A stretch of DNA of 64,000 nt, from contig JAHLEZ010000003.1 in NCBI GenBank assembly GCA_020726505.1, positions 1,798,001 through 1,862,000 on the forward strand. Direction: 5' to 3'. Made by a program: the position numbers and the translations under genes. Shown here in pieces: positions 19,944 through 30,973 of this stretch. The notes beneath the pieces are model-generated. The model had not been told where the DNA came from. It saw only the letters and a program-made list of their open reading frames with translations, and searched no databases. Every line of letters starts with the position of its first letter. Position 1 is the first letter of the stretch. This DNA comes from Leptodontidium sp. MPI-SDFR-AT-0119 (lineage: Eukaryota; Ascomycota; Leotiomycetes; Helotiales; Leptodontidiaceae).

Positions 19944-21861
19944 ATGAGTTCCATCCCAGATGAGAAAGCGCATGAGGACAGAGAGAAATCTGGACCTGAA
20001 GCTGAGGAGGAAAGTGGATCGGATGATGACTCTAAGCATGATTCCAAAAATGAAGGAGGAAACATCACGCCAATGAAATCTTTGGTGAAGCTCGCTGAAG
20101 AAGCAGTCATCAAGAGCTTGTCCAAAGCCGTCGATGGCGAACAAGTCACTGCCCGATATTGTTGCGGTGGAAGTATTCCCGGCATTGGACCTCGGTCAAC
20201 GACTTCGGAGTCGAAAACTGGAGAAGACACCAAAGTCGGAAAGGGCAAAAAGAAGGAGAAGGATGGAAGAGACCAGAAGGTGGAAGAACAATCCAAGAAC
20301 GAGAAGGTATCGAAAGATAGGAAGGATCCAGCCAGCGAGGCCAGGCGAAACGCCCCAGTGGTACCAGCTGTGACGATTCGATGGGACGATCCGACTGGCC
20401 ATTGCATGACCAGACGACTGAAAATTGCGTCGGAGACTCCTCTGCGTGGTAACAAGTTGTCCGGAACATACCACTTGATCGATGCATGTGGACGTGAAGG
20501 CCTTGACCAATCGAAATTCACTGTCGACTTCCATCCTCAAGACCATGGGATTCTCGATGGTATCACGCAGATTTTGCTGCCAGGCTGGAAAGGTAGATTT
20601 CTAAGGGAGTTTCCAGAACATCGGGGAGTCAAAGTTGAGAGGTGCAGATTGCATGTAAGTCTCGTAGTGTTGTTGACAAACGTGGATTCCTCCAACTGAC
20701 ATTTCCAGGTTTCTACAGCTTCGACAGCGAGTAAGATTGATGTGGGATCAAGTCCTGAACTCCTTGGTCGACTCATTATCTGCCTCCCCTGCCCACACAA
20801 AGGTAAACATTCTTACGATTGAAGTATTGGACATCTGCTGAATGACGCAGGTGGCCAATTGACATTATCTGACGATGGACATTCAAGTGTCTTTGATTGG
20901 AGCTCTTCTGAGAATCCTAGCATACACTGGGTTGCTTTTACCAATCGTTGCAAGCACGAATTCTCTCCAGTTACGAAAGGAGCACAGATTCTGCTTGTCT
21001 ACGATCTCATCGTCACAGAGCGAGTTGGGGGCAGCTTAGTATCAGGACATGTCACCGATCCAACACTCTCGCCTCTGTACCGTGGAGTTAGAGATATGTT
21101 GCTCGAGCCAGGATTCATGACGGACGGTACGTCTCAGCTTCTATCGTCCAGATTTCTCTAACAGACATGCTTGTTCCAGGTGGCACTCTAGGATACTACT
21201 GCCAGTATCCTTACTCCCACAACAGTCCGAGAATGGGAAAGCGCCTACCGCACGCTCTCCAGGGAGTCGACATGGTATTATACAGCGTCTTCAAATCTCT
21301 CGGTCTCGAGGTGCAGGTCAGACCTATCCTCGATCGTGAGGATCTCGATGTGATTGACGAAAAGAGGACCTACCGAGAATGGGCTGGGGATTCGGAGGAG
21401 TATGAGAAGCGGGTGAAGGAGAGATGGGACCTTGATTGCTGCAAGGTTGGAGATGCTTTTCACGTTCTTGACATTGGAGAATACGACACGGAGTATAATG
21501 ATAAGTATCTGGAGTCGGTGAGCTTTGACGAGGTACGTTTCGGATCATGATTAGAGCAATCTCAGATTCACAGAGCGATATGGAGTTCTAGGAAATACCT
21601 TACTGATAGATAATTTGCTAGAACCTTCCGATTATCTGGCCTATGAAAGAGCATTTTGGGGTGACATGGTTGAACACGCCATACATCGGCGATGGGAAGA
21701 AACCTCGAGAGTTGGCTGTCATCATGGAGTACCTTCCGTATGATGGGCAGTACAACTGCTGCGATGAATGCGAATATGCTCATCATTTCGAGAGGATCCA
21801 TTCACTGGTTGGGATGATGGTATTTGTACCAAAGCTGGCAGATAGAAATTTGGATGTCTGA
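19944..21861 (+). CDS. 2OG-Fe(II) dioxygenase-domain protein (fungal prolyl-4-hydroxylase-like)
   Basis: Exons 19944-20654, 20709-20802, 20851-21126, 21180-21532 and 21622-21861 give 557 aa. The first 130 residues or so are highly charged, Lys/Glu/Ser-rich and probably disordered. The dioxygenase core begins near residue 195 (GITQILLPGWKGRFLREF) and shows CPHKGGQLTL, FDW, and HWVAFTNRCKHEFSPVTKG. The two His and one Asp expected to bind iron are therefore present (H of HKGG, D of FDW, H of KHEF). The 2-oxoglutarate-binding Arg normally found in the following strand (G-H-R type) is Gln here (GAQILLVYDL), which could weaken activity. The C-terminal third (ENLPIIWPMKEHFGVTWL, YDGQYNCCDECEYAHHF) is typical of this fungal family. 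The substrate is unknown. Confidence 0.85.
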
Positions 21862-22225
21862 TATGTTGGGATTGAGAGCTGTCGAGTGCTGGTAATGTTT
21901 TCTGCAGAGATCCAGGCACGACGGATATCGGTTTCGCCAGCCGCATGTACTGTAAATCTAGAGCTGTGATCTTTCAATATTAGACTATCAATAACGTCAC
22001 CGTCAACCCATTGAATGAATGAGCGTTTGCTTCTCATAGATCTGCAATGCTTGTTTGTCAAAATACCCGTTTTCGAATGTGCCTTTTAGGCCCAATGTTT
22101 CTCTGTAATACTGGGAAGAAAAAAAAGTGTTTGCATTTCGAAGCGGTTGTCCCAGCCTGCCTGGCTATTTACTTAATGGCCTCCAGAGCCCAATCAGCTG
22201 ACCTTAGCTTAGCATTGATAACATC
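21862..22225. other. Short intergenic stretch between convergent genes
   Basis: 3' flanks of the dioxygenase gene (+) and of the decayed F-box-like gene (-). Nothing recognised. Confidence 0.4.
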
Positions 22226-24141
22226 CTAGAAATCGTCTAGAAAACATTCTTCGAGCTTAGCATTCGGGCGATCCATGCCGAAGTAGCCATTCCATGCTGG
22301 ACTTTCGTTTTCGCTCACGTCATCCTCGACAACAATGTTGCCAGCACTGTTTCGACGGCATCGAACCAGATATTCGGACGCTCCAATTCATTAACTGGCC
22401 CGGCATACGTTATGAATCTTGAGAAGCTGCCCATCATCATCTCGACTCTCTCGAGTGGGAGTCCGGCTTTATTGCTGCGGAGATAGGAGAATATAATTCA
22501 GGCCATCAATCTGTCTGATGTGATGTGAGGAAGAGAGGTCGCTAGTACATAGTATGTATAGTTGAAGGAGAAGTATAACCGAAGAGTCGCTAGATCATGG
22601 AAGCGGGCGAGAGCTCCAAGGAAATCGTAGGGCTGTGCAATGAGTTTAGCACTTTACCTCTTTCTGAAGCGACATCGTGAGTACTCACACGTAACCCTCA
22701 ACCATAATATCTAGCGTTAGTGAGGAGATATGTGGACATGAGACGCATAACTCTTCAAGTGAAGTGGGGTCATAGGGCTACATATCTATCACAATCGAGT
22801 AGGGGTCACTTCCAGTTCTTGGATGTCGGATATTCAAATTTCCAGCGTCTCGCCGTGAAGACAAATCGTAGACACAGGCAACTGGTCTACTGGGTTCACG
22901 AGCGTTAGTGACTTAAGTCGGCAAATTCGTGAAATCAGATCATCAAGTAATTGAACCCCTTCCCAGAAGTCGGCGCCAGTGCAAAAGAACTGTAGTATAA
23001 GAGTGTCCAGGCTGGTAATTTTGTCTTTCAAGGAGCGAATAAATGAATCCATCCTATGACCTCGGAGTTCGAGGTGTCGAATCTTCGACCAGTTAAAGAA
23101 AGAGGCTGGGATGGTGATGTTCTCAGTCATAGCTGGCAACCTGGCCTCGTAGACAAGTGTTGTCAGCGGATTCAGCGATTCCCCAGCCTCAACACACATG
23201 TCATAGACTCCGAGGTTGTCACAAACCCGGTCAACTTTTCCTGAAAGCGTGGTAGGCAGAGTGATCCGCAAGATTTCGAGTCTGGGACTGCTTTGAAGGA
23301 CATCTTTGAGTCATCTCATGGTAACTGGGTGATCGTAGTCGTTACGGACGTCGATCGAATGTATGTTGCTGCATTCAATAAGACTCTTCACAGGATACTT
23401 AGACATTGCTGGACATCCATTTCATCGGTTCTATGTCCGACGTTGAGTCTTTTAACATAAATATTTGGCATCTGGCTAGACACTTTGAAGAACTGTGTTG
23501 ACTTTTGTTGGGAATTGAGAATTCCAGAATCGCCAGCTGCATTGGTAGGTCAGATAACTCTTTCCATATTGAGTTTGAAGGGGGCAGGCTCGGTTACCGA
23601 ATAGATTCCAGCCGGTGCATTCTGGCCAACAGAGCAGCAAAGGAAGGCCAATGCGTGGTGTTCTCCACTATTATGTGACGACAAAAGATATTGTATTCGT
23701 GACAAATGTGAAATCTTCGCTTTCTAGCATCAGGCTGTTATCCGACGACCATTTAAAATTTGCTGGCATTGTAACTGATCAGTAGACGAAGGACGATGCT
23801 TATCGACAGAACTGCCGGAATGTAAGGCAAAGTCTCAACAGCGACTGAGGCTCCGCTTGAGATAACTAGATGATCAGAGAAGATGCTTTTGAGGGTTTGC
23901 AATTTGTATGACGAACCTGGTTGAGAACCATCACCAAGAGCTCATCGCTGAGGCTTCGCCCGACATTGCCATGATGAGCAAAGTCTAGCAGGTCAAAGAA
24001 CTCAGCCCAAGCTTCGTGACAGTGCAGTACATGTAGATGGATTGGAATAATTGTTAGGTGACTGGCCTGGAACATCTGGAATCTGCAATCTACAAAGTAG
24101 ATCACCGGGACATCGAGATCCACGAGGTTAAATTTAGACAC
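22226..24141 (-). pseudogene. Decayed F-box / leucine-rich-repeat-like gene
   Basis: Protein-like segments on the minus strand run in order from 24141 to a TAG at 22228-22226. An F-box-like start (SLSDELLVMVLNQV, near 23940) comes first, then leucine-rich segments (SRLEILRITLPTTL-like text near 23290, KIRHLELRGHRMDSFIRSLK and LDDLISRICRLKSLTLVNPV within 23271-22834). A coherent acidic C-terminus follows (VVEDDVSENESPAWNGYFG, NAKLEECFLDDF). In-frame stops interrupt it, for example TGA just before LKDVLQSS at about 23315, and no splice pattern removes them all. Fungal F-box proteins of this type recruit targets to SCF ubiquitin ligases. It could also be a live gene with introns I failed to find. 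Confidence 0.5.
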
Positions 24142-24364
24142 AATCCAGCCCGGTTCCTAGATTGAGAGAGAGGCTGAACCTTGGCAACGGCAGACTGCTT
24201 CCCCCGGCAGTCGATCCATCCACTCAAGTCTGGCCCCGCGTCGGTGCCAACGGAATAGAACGACTCATTAACCAAACAAATTTTACCCTCAACGACGACA
24301 ACAACAAGAGCTGTTGGATTTGCAGAACATGCCCACTCTATACCCAAGACGATGAGATAGCGCA

Positions 24365-26777
24365 ATGAGGTCGCGCACAGGATGGCAAGTTTACACCCCT
24401 CTAGAAGCCTTGAACTGTACAAGAAGACATGATGCTAACTTGTGCCGTTCTACCAGCCAAACTTGCCGTCAAAGGAAGTTGAAATGCGACGAAATCAAAC
24501 CTACATGCGGCCAATGCCGAAAAGGAAACCGACAATGCCAGCCCAGTGATGGTGTGGTATTCCGCCACCAGCAGAATGCTTCAATGAACGGAACCGGCGA
24601 AAGGGAGGAGGGAAATGACAGGCTGGGAAGCTTCTATGCATACAAGAATACTTTCAACGAGAACAATACCTGGGTGGATGTGCCGAGAACAGGTGTGCAG
24701 AATTGCTTGCTCAGTTTGATTCGAGGAGCTGGCCTGACGAACCACTAGTTACTTTTCTCAACATTACTGATCCGTATAATATGGAGCCAACTCCTGAGCC
24801 TGATCAAGCTGGCTCAGTCCCTGTCGTATCGCCTCCAGCGGAAGACCGACCACCAGAAATGTTCTTCAGCATGCCATTTGACCAAGCTCCTGGACTGGAA
24901 GCACTGTCTGCCGCAGCTACAAGTACTTTTCAATATATCCGGCCCTCACCAGGAGATCCACAGACATCACCACACCAATCGAATAAATTGAACTTCATAC
25001 TGAATCCAACACGACCTGAAAGTTCTCTTGGTACAGACTACTATTTTGCTTTCCAGTATATATATTTTTTTGGCTAATTAGTTGTAGGCTATGCTTCTCC
25101 AGCTATTGACCCTGTCTTAATTGGCTCTCCACATGTTCAAGTTCATGATGACCCTCCTCCTGTAGATGAGCATGAAGTAGCTTTTTTGCTCAGGCACTTT
25201 GGAGAAACCGCTGGTCAATGGTGAGTTAACCCAACCCGTGGGAAATCCCTCTATTCTAACCATGTAAGGATGGATCTTTTTGATCTTGGATGCTATTTTG
25301 CCCACCACGTCCCTGTTCAGGCAATTTCCAATCCCCTGCTCAGGTATTCCGCATGTGCTTATGCTGCGAAGCAACTGGGGCGTGTTCGAGGTAGAAAAGC
25401 TGTAGTTGGCGGAAACGCGAGTAAGCAAGCTGATATGGAGCTGTATCCCCGACTTGAGTCTGCAAATTGGCCGTACATCGGTGCAAAATATTACGACAGA
25501 GCTATCTCTCTACTTATGGAGGAATTGTCAAACTCCAGGAACCATGGAGCGCCGATGACTCCGATGACTACTAGCGAAGAGGCTTTCAGTCCTTCAAGTG
25601 CTCAGTCATCCCATGGAGGCCAGCTTACCCCAGGACACAAGAGACGAAGGCTGCCGCGGCCTCCCAGTTCAAGTCATGCTGACGAAACTCTGGCTGCTGG
25701 TGCAATACTGTGTGTTTATGAGTTTTTGGACAACGCCAACACTGCGTGGTCTCGTCACCTCAGTGGTACTAAATCATTATTTGATCTCGCGGAGAAAGAA
25801 GGAATGATGCCTGTACAATCTCCGACCAGCCCAGGAGCAATATCGGAACGTATCAGGCCATCTAGAGCCCGAAGAGCAACGTTTTGGAACTTTGCTCGTC
25901 AAGACTTTCTGGCTGCATGTGAGACAATTCCGAATCGTCGTCCTAACTTTGTGCTCACCTACTTTCAGTTATCAATGAATGCCAGACGCGACTAAATACC
26001 AGCGATGTATCCATCTGGAGAGCAGCAGGACTTCAGCTGGATGATCAAGGGTTTGTACTTCCCAGCAATACCGAGGATTCGCATTTTCCAGAAAGACAGG
26101 CTGTCATGCGGGAAGATATGATCTCGAATGCCCTGATTTGGCTGATGTCCAAAATCATAAACTATATTGCCTCGGGCGATTCTGTTGACCATGTTTTCCC
26201 ACAAGACCCAGCGAGTCCATCGGGTTTCATAGGCATCAATCAAATGGTGATCCTGGAGAGATGGAAAGAGCTGGAGAAGGAACTTGAGATATGGCATCAT
26301 GGGCTTCCGGAGACTTTCAAGCCGTGTGCTCGTCTTCCACCCGTCACTGATGGGAGCCTTCCCGCCAATTCTGCGCGCACAATTTTCAGTGAAATTTGGT
26401 ATAGCATGCCGATGTGTGCTTCAACAATGCAGTCTTATCATATGGCAAGAACGATTTTGCTCGTCAACAGACCGCATGAGTCAACCGCCCGCCGCAGCAC
26501 CTTATCCGATCGGATTCGTTCATACCGGGAGATTGAAAGGGAGGTGCGGTATCACGTCCACGAGATCTGTGGAATTGCTTTGGCCCGGCCTGAAGGCAGT
26601 GTCAGGATTCACCAAGTGCAACCACTCTTTGTTGCAGGCCAGTGTCTTACAGAGAATCCAGAACGCCAGGTCGTCCTTGATCTTCTTCGTGGTATCGAGG
26701 ATGATCTCGGATGGGCGACAGACTACCGCGTTAAGAAATTATTATCAGAATGGGGATGGAACCAAGAGCCGAGTTGA
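24365..26777 (+). CDS. Zn(II)2Cys6 transcription factor with fungal-specific domain; first intron GC-AG
   Basis: Exons 24365-24384, 24457-24692, 24749-25030, 25088-25220, 25269-25918 and 25969-26777 give 709 aa. The binuclear zinc cluster is at residues 7-34 (C7, C10, C17, C24, C27, C34; text MRSRTGCQTCRQRKLKCDE). Its first cysteine codon is TG from exon 1 plus C from exon 2, and the donor is GCAAGT, a known minor GC-AG class. A Ser/Pro-rich linker with basic patch HKRRRLPRP is followed by a C-terminal helical regulatory domain of the fungal_trans_2 type (residues about 200-700; GAILCVYEFLDNANTAWSRH, MPMCASTMQSYHMARTILLV). Such proteins bind DNA in the nucleus and often regulate a neighbour or a distant pathway. 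No obvious target cluster adjoins it. Confidence 0.88.
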
Positions 26778-27076
26778 AGTGTTTGAACGCTTCATTGTTG
26801 AGCTCACGTTCCTGTTCACTCTCGGTTGGCGAGGAAGATTCTCCGTCGGTCATTTCAGATGAAAGGTTCCTTCTTTCCTAGAGGAGCTGTAAAGGAATCG
26901 GTGAGTATTTTCCAACTCATTGTGGCGGAGACTTTGTCTCAACCCCTGGAGTTTTCTATGGGAATCTATTGCTCAGGTTTATCATCAGGAATCACTTCTA
27001 TTCTTCCTTTGAGGCTCTATATATATCAGACGTGCTTGCCATCTCCACAGGTGGCTAACCATCTGCAAGTGTAATC

Positions 27077-27724
27077 ATGGGACGAAATCGAAGAGGGAAC
27101 CATCGCCCTAATTTCGAAGACCTGATCTGGGACGAACGACATCCTCCAAACGACCCTCGGAACGAGCCTCACCCCGGATTCCAACCCCCACGTAGGCTAC
27201 GGGACAAGTTCCAAAGATTCAATAACCCATTCGAAAGAAGGCAGCACCCGCGGAACCAGCCTTGGAGCAACAGCCATCATGCAAACTCAAGCCGTCCAAA
27301 CCCTTTGCAGAAAGCCCATCGTGTCGATCAAACCTTCATCACCAAATCCAAACGGCTGAAAGAATACCTTGTCCGATCCCTGAACTCCGCTTTGAATCAA
27401 ATCGAGCAGTGGTACCCAGAAGGAAGTGAGGATGAGATGGACTGGCAGCATGAGGAGGAGATTGTGGTCAACCAACCACAAGAGGCATCTTATGCCTGGG
27501 CTACACCGCCGGAGGGTGGAGGAATGGCTTCTCCGAAGGTCGCGGGGAATGATGTTCCCCAGCGATTCTCTTTCTCAGAGGGACTGCGGGCGGCTGGATT
27601 TGGTGATGGACAGCAGTGGAATTCTAGCGACGGGGAAGACTGTAGGAAGGAGTTTTTCAGGAAAGGAAGGAGCTCTACCCCTGATTTCTCGGGCACGTTT
27701 AACAAGGATTCTGGAATCGTCTGA
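27077..27724 (+). CDS. Unrecognised 215-aa hydrophilic protein
   Basis: Single exon beginning MGRNRRGNHRPNFEDL. I do not recognise it. The first 100 residues are Arg/Asn/Pro-rich and probably disordered. A possible amphipathic helix (SKRLKEYLVRSLNSALNQIE, about 91-110) precedes an acidic segment and a low-complexity C-terminus. There is no signal peptide or membrane span. It lies 299 nt downstream of the zinc-cluster regulator on the same strand. Composition does not look random, but with no domain it could be a lineage-specific gene or a chance frame. Confidence 0.5.
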   Translation: MGRNRRGNHRPNFEDLIWDERHPPNDPRNEPHPGFQPPRRLRDKFQRFNNPFERRQHPRNQPWSNSHHANSSRPNPLQKAHRVDQTFITKSKRLKEYLVRSLNSALNQIEQWYPEGSEDEMDWQHEEEIVVNQPQEASYAWATPPEGGGMASPKVAGNDVPQRFSFSEGLRAAGFGDGQQWNSSDGEDCRKEFFRKGRSSTPDFSGTFNKDSGIV

Positions 27725-28445
27725 GGGAGGGCTGCTTTGTTGTTGAAACCTGAGGCGATCTGAGGTTGCAAAATTCATCTTCCAATACTGCGAGGCAGCA
27801 AAAGAATGCCGCCAGCATAAACCAATGAAATGAGATGAAAGTCCGCTCAACAATACAAGTTGGAAATGTTTCTTGCGAAGCCGTCGCTTGTAAAACACAA
27901 GGGGATGGATCGTGACTAGGCTTCCAGGGACAATCAATCTTAAAGTTGTATAAATCGAAAGCATCTCGTAGGTGCACTACTCGGACATTGAATGATTAAC
28001 CATGAAGCTGAAGTGATACTGTGGTGACAGAATTGCTCTTGAACAACGCACATTCACGGCAATCTGAGTTGAAAAGCGCAGAGTTCCATTCATGAGTGGA
28101 TATATCACCTAGAGGGAATCTGTATAAAATAAACCAAAACTGGTAGGTGAGTGAATCCTCTCGATCTTACAAATGTGAATATTTACACTTCGCTTCATCC
28201 AGGCCATCGGAGAATTAAAGGCGCTAGCGCCCGCCTCACCCTTGCACTGCGCTCCAGTCCAACGTCCAACCACATTCGCATCCCTAGCAACGCGTTCCAT
28301 CGCAGAACCTCATCCCCATCCACATCAACATCACCCCCGACCTTCCCGACTCTCTACAACACCAATTACACATCCAACAGCCTCATTACAGCTTCGCGAC
28401 CCAGCTAAACCGCACAAAAAGACGAATAACGCAACGTACGGTACA
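27725..28445. other. Intergenic, promoter and leader of the SAP-domain gene
   Basis: No gene recognised. From about 28200 the plus strand becomes C-rich with CATCC/CACC repeats, as in fungal housekeeping leaders. An upstream ATG at 28242 is in frame with the coding sequence, but the translation between them is low-complexity leader text. Confidence 0.4.
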
Positions 28446-29459
28446 ATGGCAGACTACAGCTCTCAAAAGGTACCCGACCTCAAGAAGCTCCTCAGCGAGC
28501 GCGGCCTTGTCATCTCGGGCAACAAGGCGGATCTCATCGCGCGCCTACAAGAGGATGACGCGAAGAAGAACGGTGGTGCCGCTGCTTGTATGTCCACTCC
28601 TTCACCTTTGCGCTCCCGAGCTCTCCTTTATATGCGCCATGCCTTCCCGCAGATGGGAAATATGCTAATACTCTTTGATATAGCTGGCGCAGGCGAAGAC
28701 GAAATCGACTGGGACGAAGATGATAACAAGCCCACGGTCGAAGCTACAACAGCACCAGCAGCAGCAGCGGTCCCAGCTGGTGGAGCTGGACAGGTACCAA
28801 CCCCAGCTGCGGTGTCAACTCAAAAAGCTGCAATCGATCCATCCACAACGAGCGATTTGAAGGTTAAGCAGCCCGAAACAAAAGCTACGGCACCTGCGAC
28901 GGATGCTGCGCCAGCTGCTGAGGCAGAGAAGAAAGTAGAGACTAAGCCCGAGGAGCCAAAGAAGGACTACACAATCGGACTTGGCATGAGCGAAGCAGAG
29001 AAAGAAGCCGAGAAGCGCGCCGCGAGAGCGAAGCGTTTCGCACGTCCTGAAGCCGCAGCTGCGCCTGCTAAGGAGTTGACGGAGGAGGAGAAGAAGCTCG
29101 AGGAGCGCGCGAAGAAGTTCGGCACCGACAAGACGAAGGAGCAGAAGGAGGCTGAGAAGGAGAAGGAGGTCGTGCAAGATATCGTCAAGGGGTTGAATAG
29201 TGCACTGCCGGAGCGGAAGTTGAAGAGGGAGAGAGGGAATGATGGTGCACACGGTAGACAGGCGAAGAGACAGACGCCGGATAGGAGGACGGAGGGTCCT
29301 CGACGTGGTGGTGGACAGCAGGGCCAGAGAGGTGGTGGACGTGGTGGGGACAGAAAGGCTGGTGGTGGTTCGTCTTCTGCTCCAAAGAAGATCACTGACG
29401 ATCCGGAGGAGAGAGCCAAGGCAGAGGCGCGGGCAAAGAGATTCGCTGCTGCGAAGTGA
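28446..29459 (+). CDS. SAP-domain RNA-binding protein, Tho1 / SARNP (CIP29)-like
   Basis: Exons 28446-28587 and 28684-29459 give 305 aa. Residues 1-40 are a SAP domain (KVPDLKKLLSERGLVISGN, then KADLIARL), which binds nucleic acid. An acidic motif (DEIDWDED) and an Ala/Pro-rich linker follow. Two copies of the Tho1/CIP29 motif (RAARAKRFARPE and EERAKKFGTDK) and an RGG-rich basic tail complete it, with a third copy at the very end (EARAKRFAAAK). Tho1 and SARNP bind nascent RNA with the Sub2/UAP56 helicase and help mRNA export. The downstream ATG (28446) is preferred because the SAP domain begins straight after it. Confidence 0.88.
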   Translation: MADYSSQKVPDLKKLLSERGLVISGNKADLIARLQEDDAKKNGGAAACMSTPSPLRSRALLYMRHAFPQMGNMLILFDIAGAGEDEIDWDEDDNKPTVEATTAPAAAAVPAGGAGQVPTPAAVSTQKAAIDPSTTSDLKVKQPETKATAPATDAAPAAEAEKKVETKPEEPKKDYTIGLGMSEAEKEAEKRAARAKRFARPEAAAAPAKELTEEEKKLEERAKKFGTDKTKEQKEAEKEKEVVQDIVKGLNSALPERKLKRERGNDGAHGRQAKRQTPDRRTEGPRRGGGQQGQRGGGRGGDRKAGGGSSSAPKKITDDPEERAKAEARAKRFAAAK

Positions 29460-30953
29460 TGGCTCCTTGTCGGAGATTACAATACTTTCCACCTATTTTC
29501 AACAATTTCAGTCACAGTCACGACATGACAAAAGTTTCGGAAATGAACAGGGAAATGCAACGAATCAGCAAATTTCGAGGGAAATGAAAAAGATGTGATT
29601 CGCAGATTGTTTTTCCCACGTCACATCGTTTTTTTTTTTTCGCCTCGTCATATTTGGGTCTGTCTATCCAGCTCGTTCGTCCGGAATAGGCATTTAAAAA
29701 GCGGTTATAGATGCATGGGAGACTACTGGTTTACTGGGGAATTCCAGATTGAGTTGGGCGGACGTGTAAAACTAGCATCTTCAAAGGAGAGAAGAGAACA
29801 AAAAGTAAAAGAATCTGCAGCTATTGGGGGTGAAGTGAAGTATTGTGGTGTTGAAGATTAGTAGGGACGGACGGCTAAGTGGCCATTCATTGATTTTATG
29901 CGTGGATTTGATTCGAAGACTTGAGCAGTGTTTACACTTTCAGTTGGAAGCTTTGTACTCATCACACATGATATTTATATGTGGAAACGAGCTGGATAAA
30001 AGGACATATTCGGGTGTGTACATGTGATAACTACTCTGGCAACGCCATTGAAAGTTTAACATGCTTAGCACACAGAGTTGTCCCTCTCCAAATACCGTTT
30101 GTTCTGTTTTGTTTTAATTCATTTCATCTACCTACTTCCCTCCCTCTTTTTCTGGATTATTCTTTTGCGTCGCTTTTGCACTTCTGCTTTCCCCCCCCGT
30201 CCCCGTCCCCGACCCCCATCTTGCATCCTGCTTCTCCTTCACCATCCCATTTTTATCTCCTGGCCTACTGTAGGTATTCTTGGTATCGGTGGATTTATTA
30301 AGTTGGCGTTGCTCCTGATAGGGCCGCCCAGGTGGTGTTGCTCCAATCCATGTACTGTACCCGAGTTTCCCTGCCTACCTTTCCGCTCGTCCCGCCCCGA
30401 CGAACCGTACAGTGGGAGGCGGATGTAAGCAATAGGCAGGAAGCAAGGTCGGATCACACTGGTGAAACACGGGAGGGAGATGTAGATGTGGGAGGGTTCG
30501 TGGGTGGGGTGTGATGGGATGGTGGCTTGGTTGTTTACTTGTTGGGAAGTGGAGGGGATGGGAGGGAAGGCGAGAGAGAAGGGAGGTTATGTGGGGGCAG
30601 AAGTGAGTGCATGGGGGTACTGTATTGCAAGAGATGAGATTACATGTGACAAGGTGAGATGGTTGTTTGGCTCTACTAGGCGATCGCTGGACTGTGCTTT
30701 CACTGGCTCTGGGAGAGAGATTGTACCTACGTTGTGCTTCTGTTGTTGATTTTTGGCTGAGATGTGAGAGGTCAAGCTGAGGTAAAGAGTTCCTTGTTGA
30801 GAAGGGAGGAGGGACTTATTTCCCCCCTGATGCGAAAACAAGTATATCATGGAGTGGTCTGGAAGTTTTCTGAAATCTGGTGGGAATGAGGCTGGAGTTG
30901 GATCGAAGTGTGATGAAAAGCGGAAAGGAGACCGTTTCCGGGGCTAGAGAAGA

Positions 30954-30973
30954 TCTCTCTCTCTCTCTCTCTC
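30954..30973. repeat. CT dinucleotide tract
   Basis: Ten consecutive CT units; a simple-sequence tract in the gene-poor region. Confidence 0.8.

Noticed and set aside
28815..29492. Minus-strand frame of 225 codons, Leu/Arg-rich
   Set aside because: A shadow of the Lys/Glu-rich coding sequence of the SAP-domain gene.
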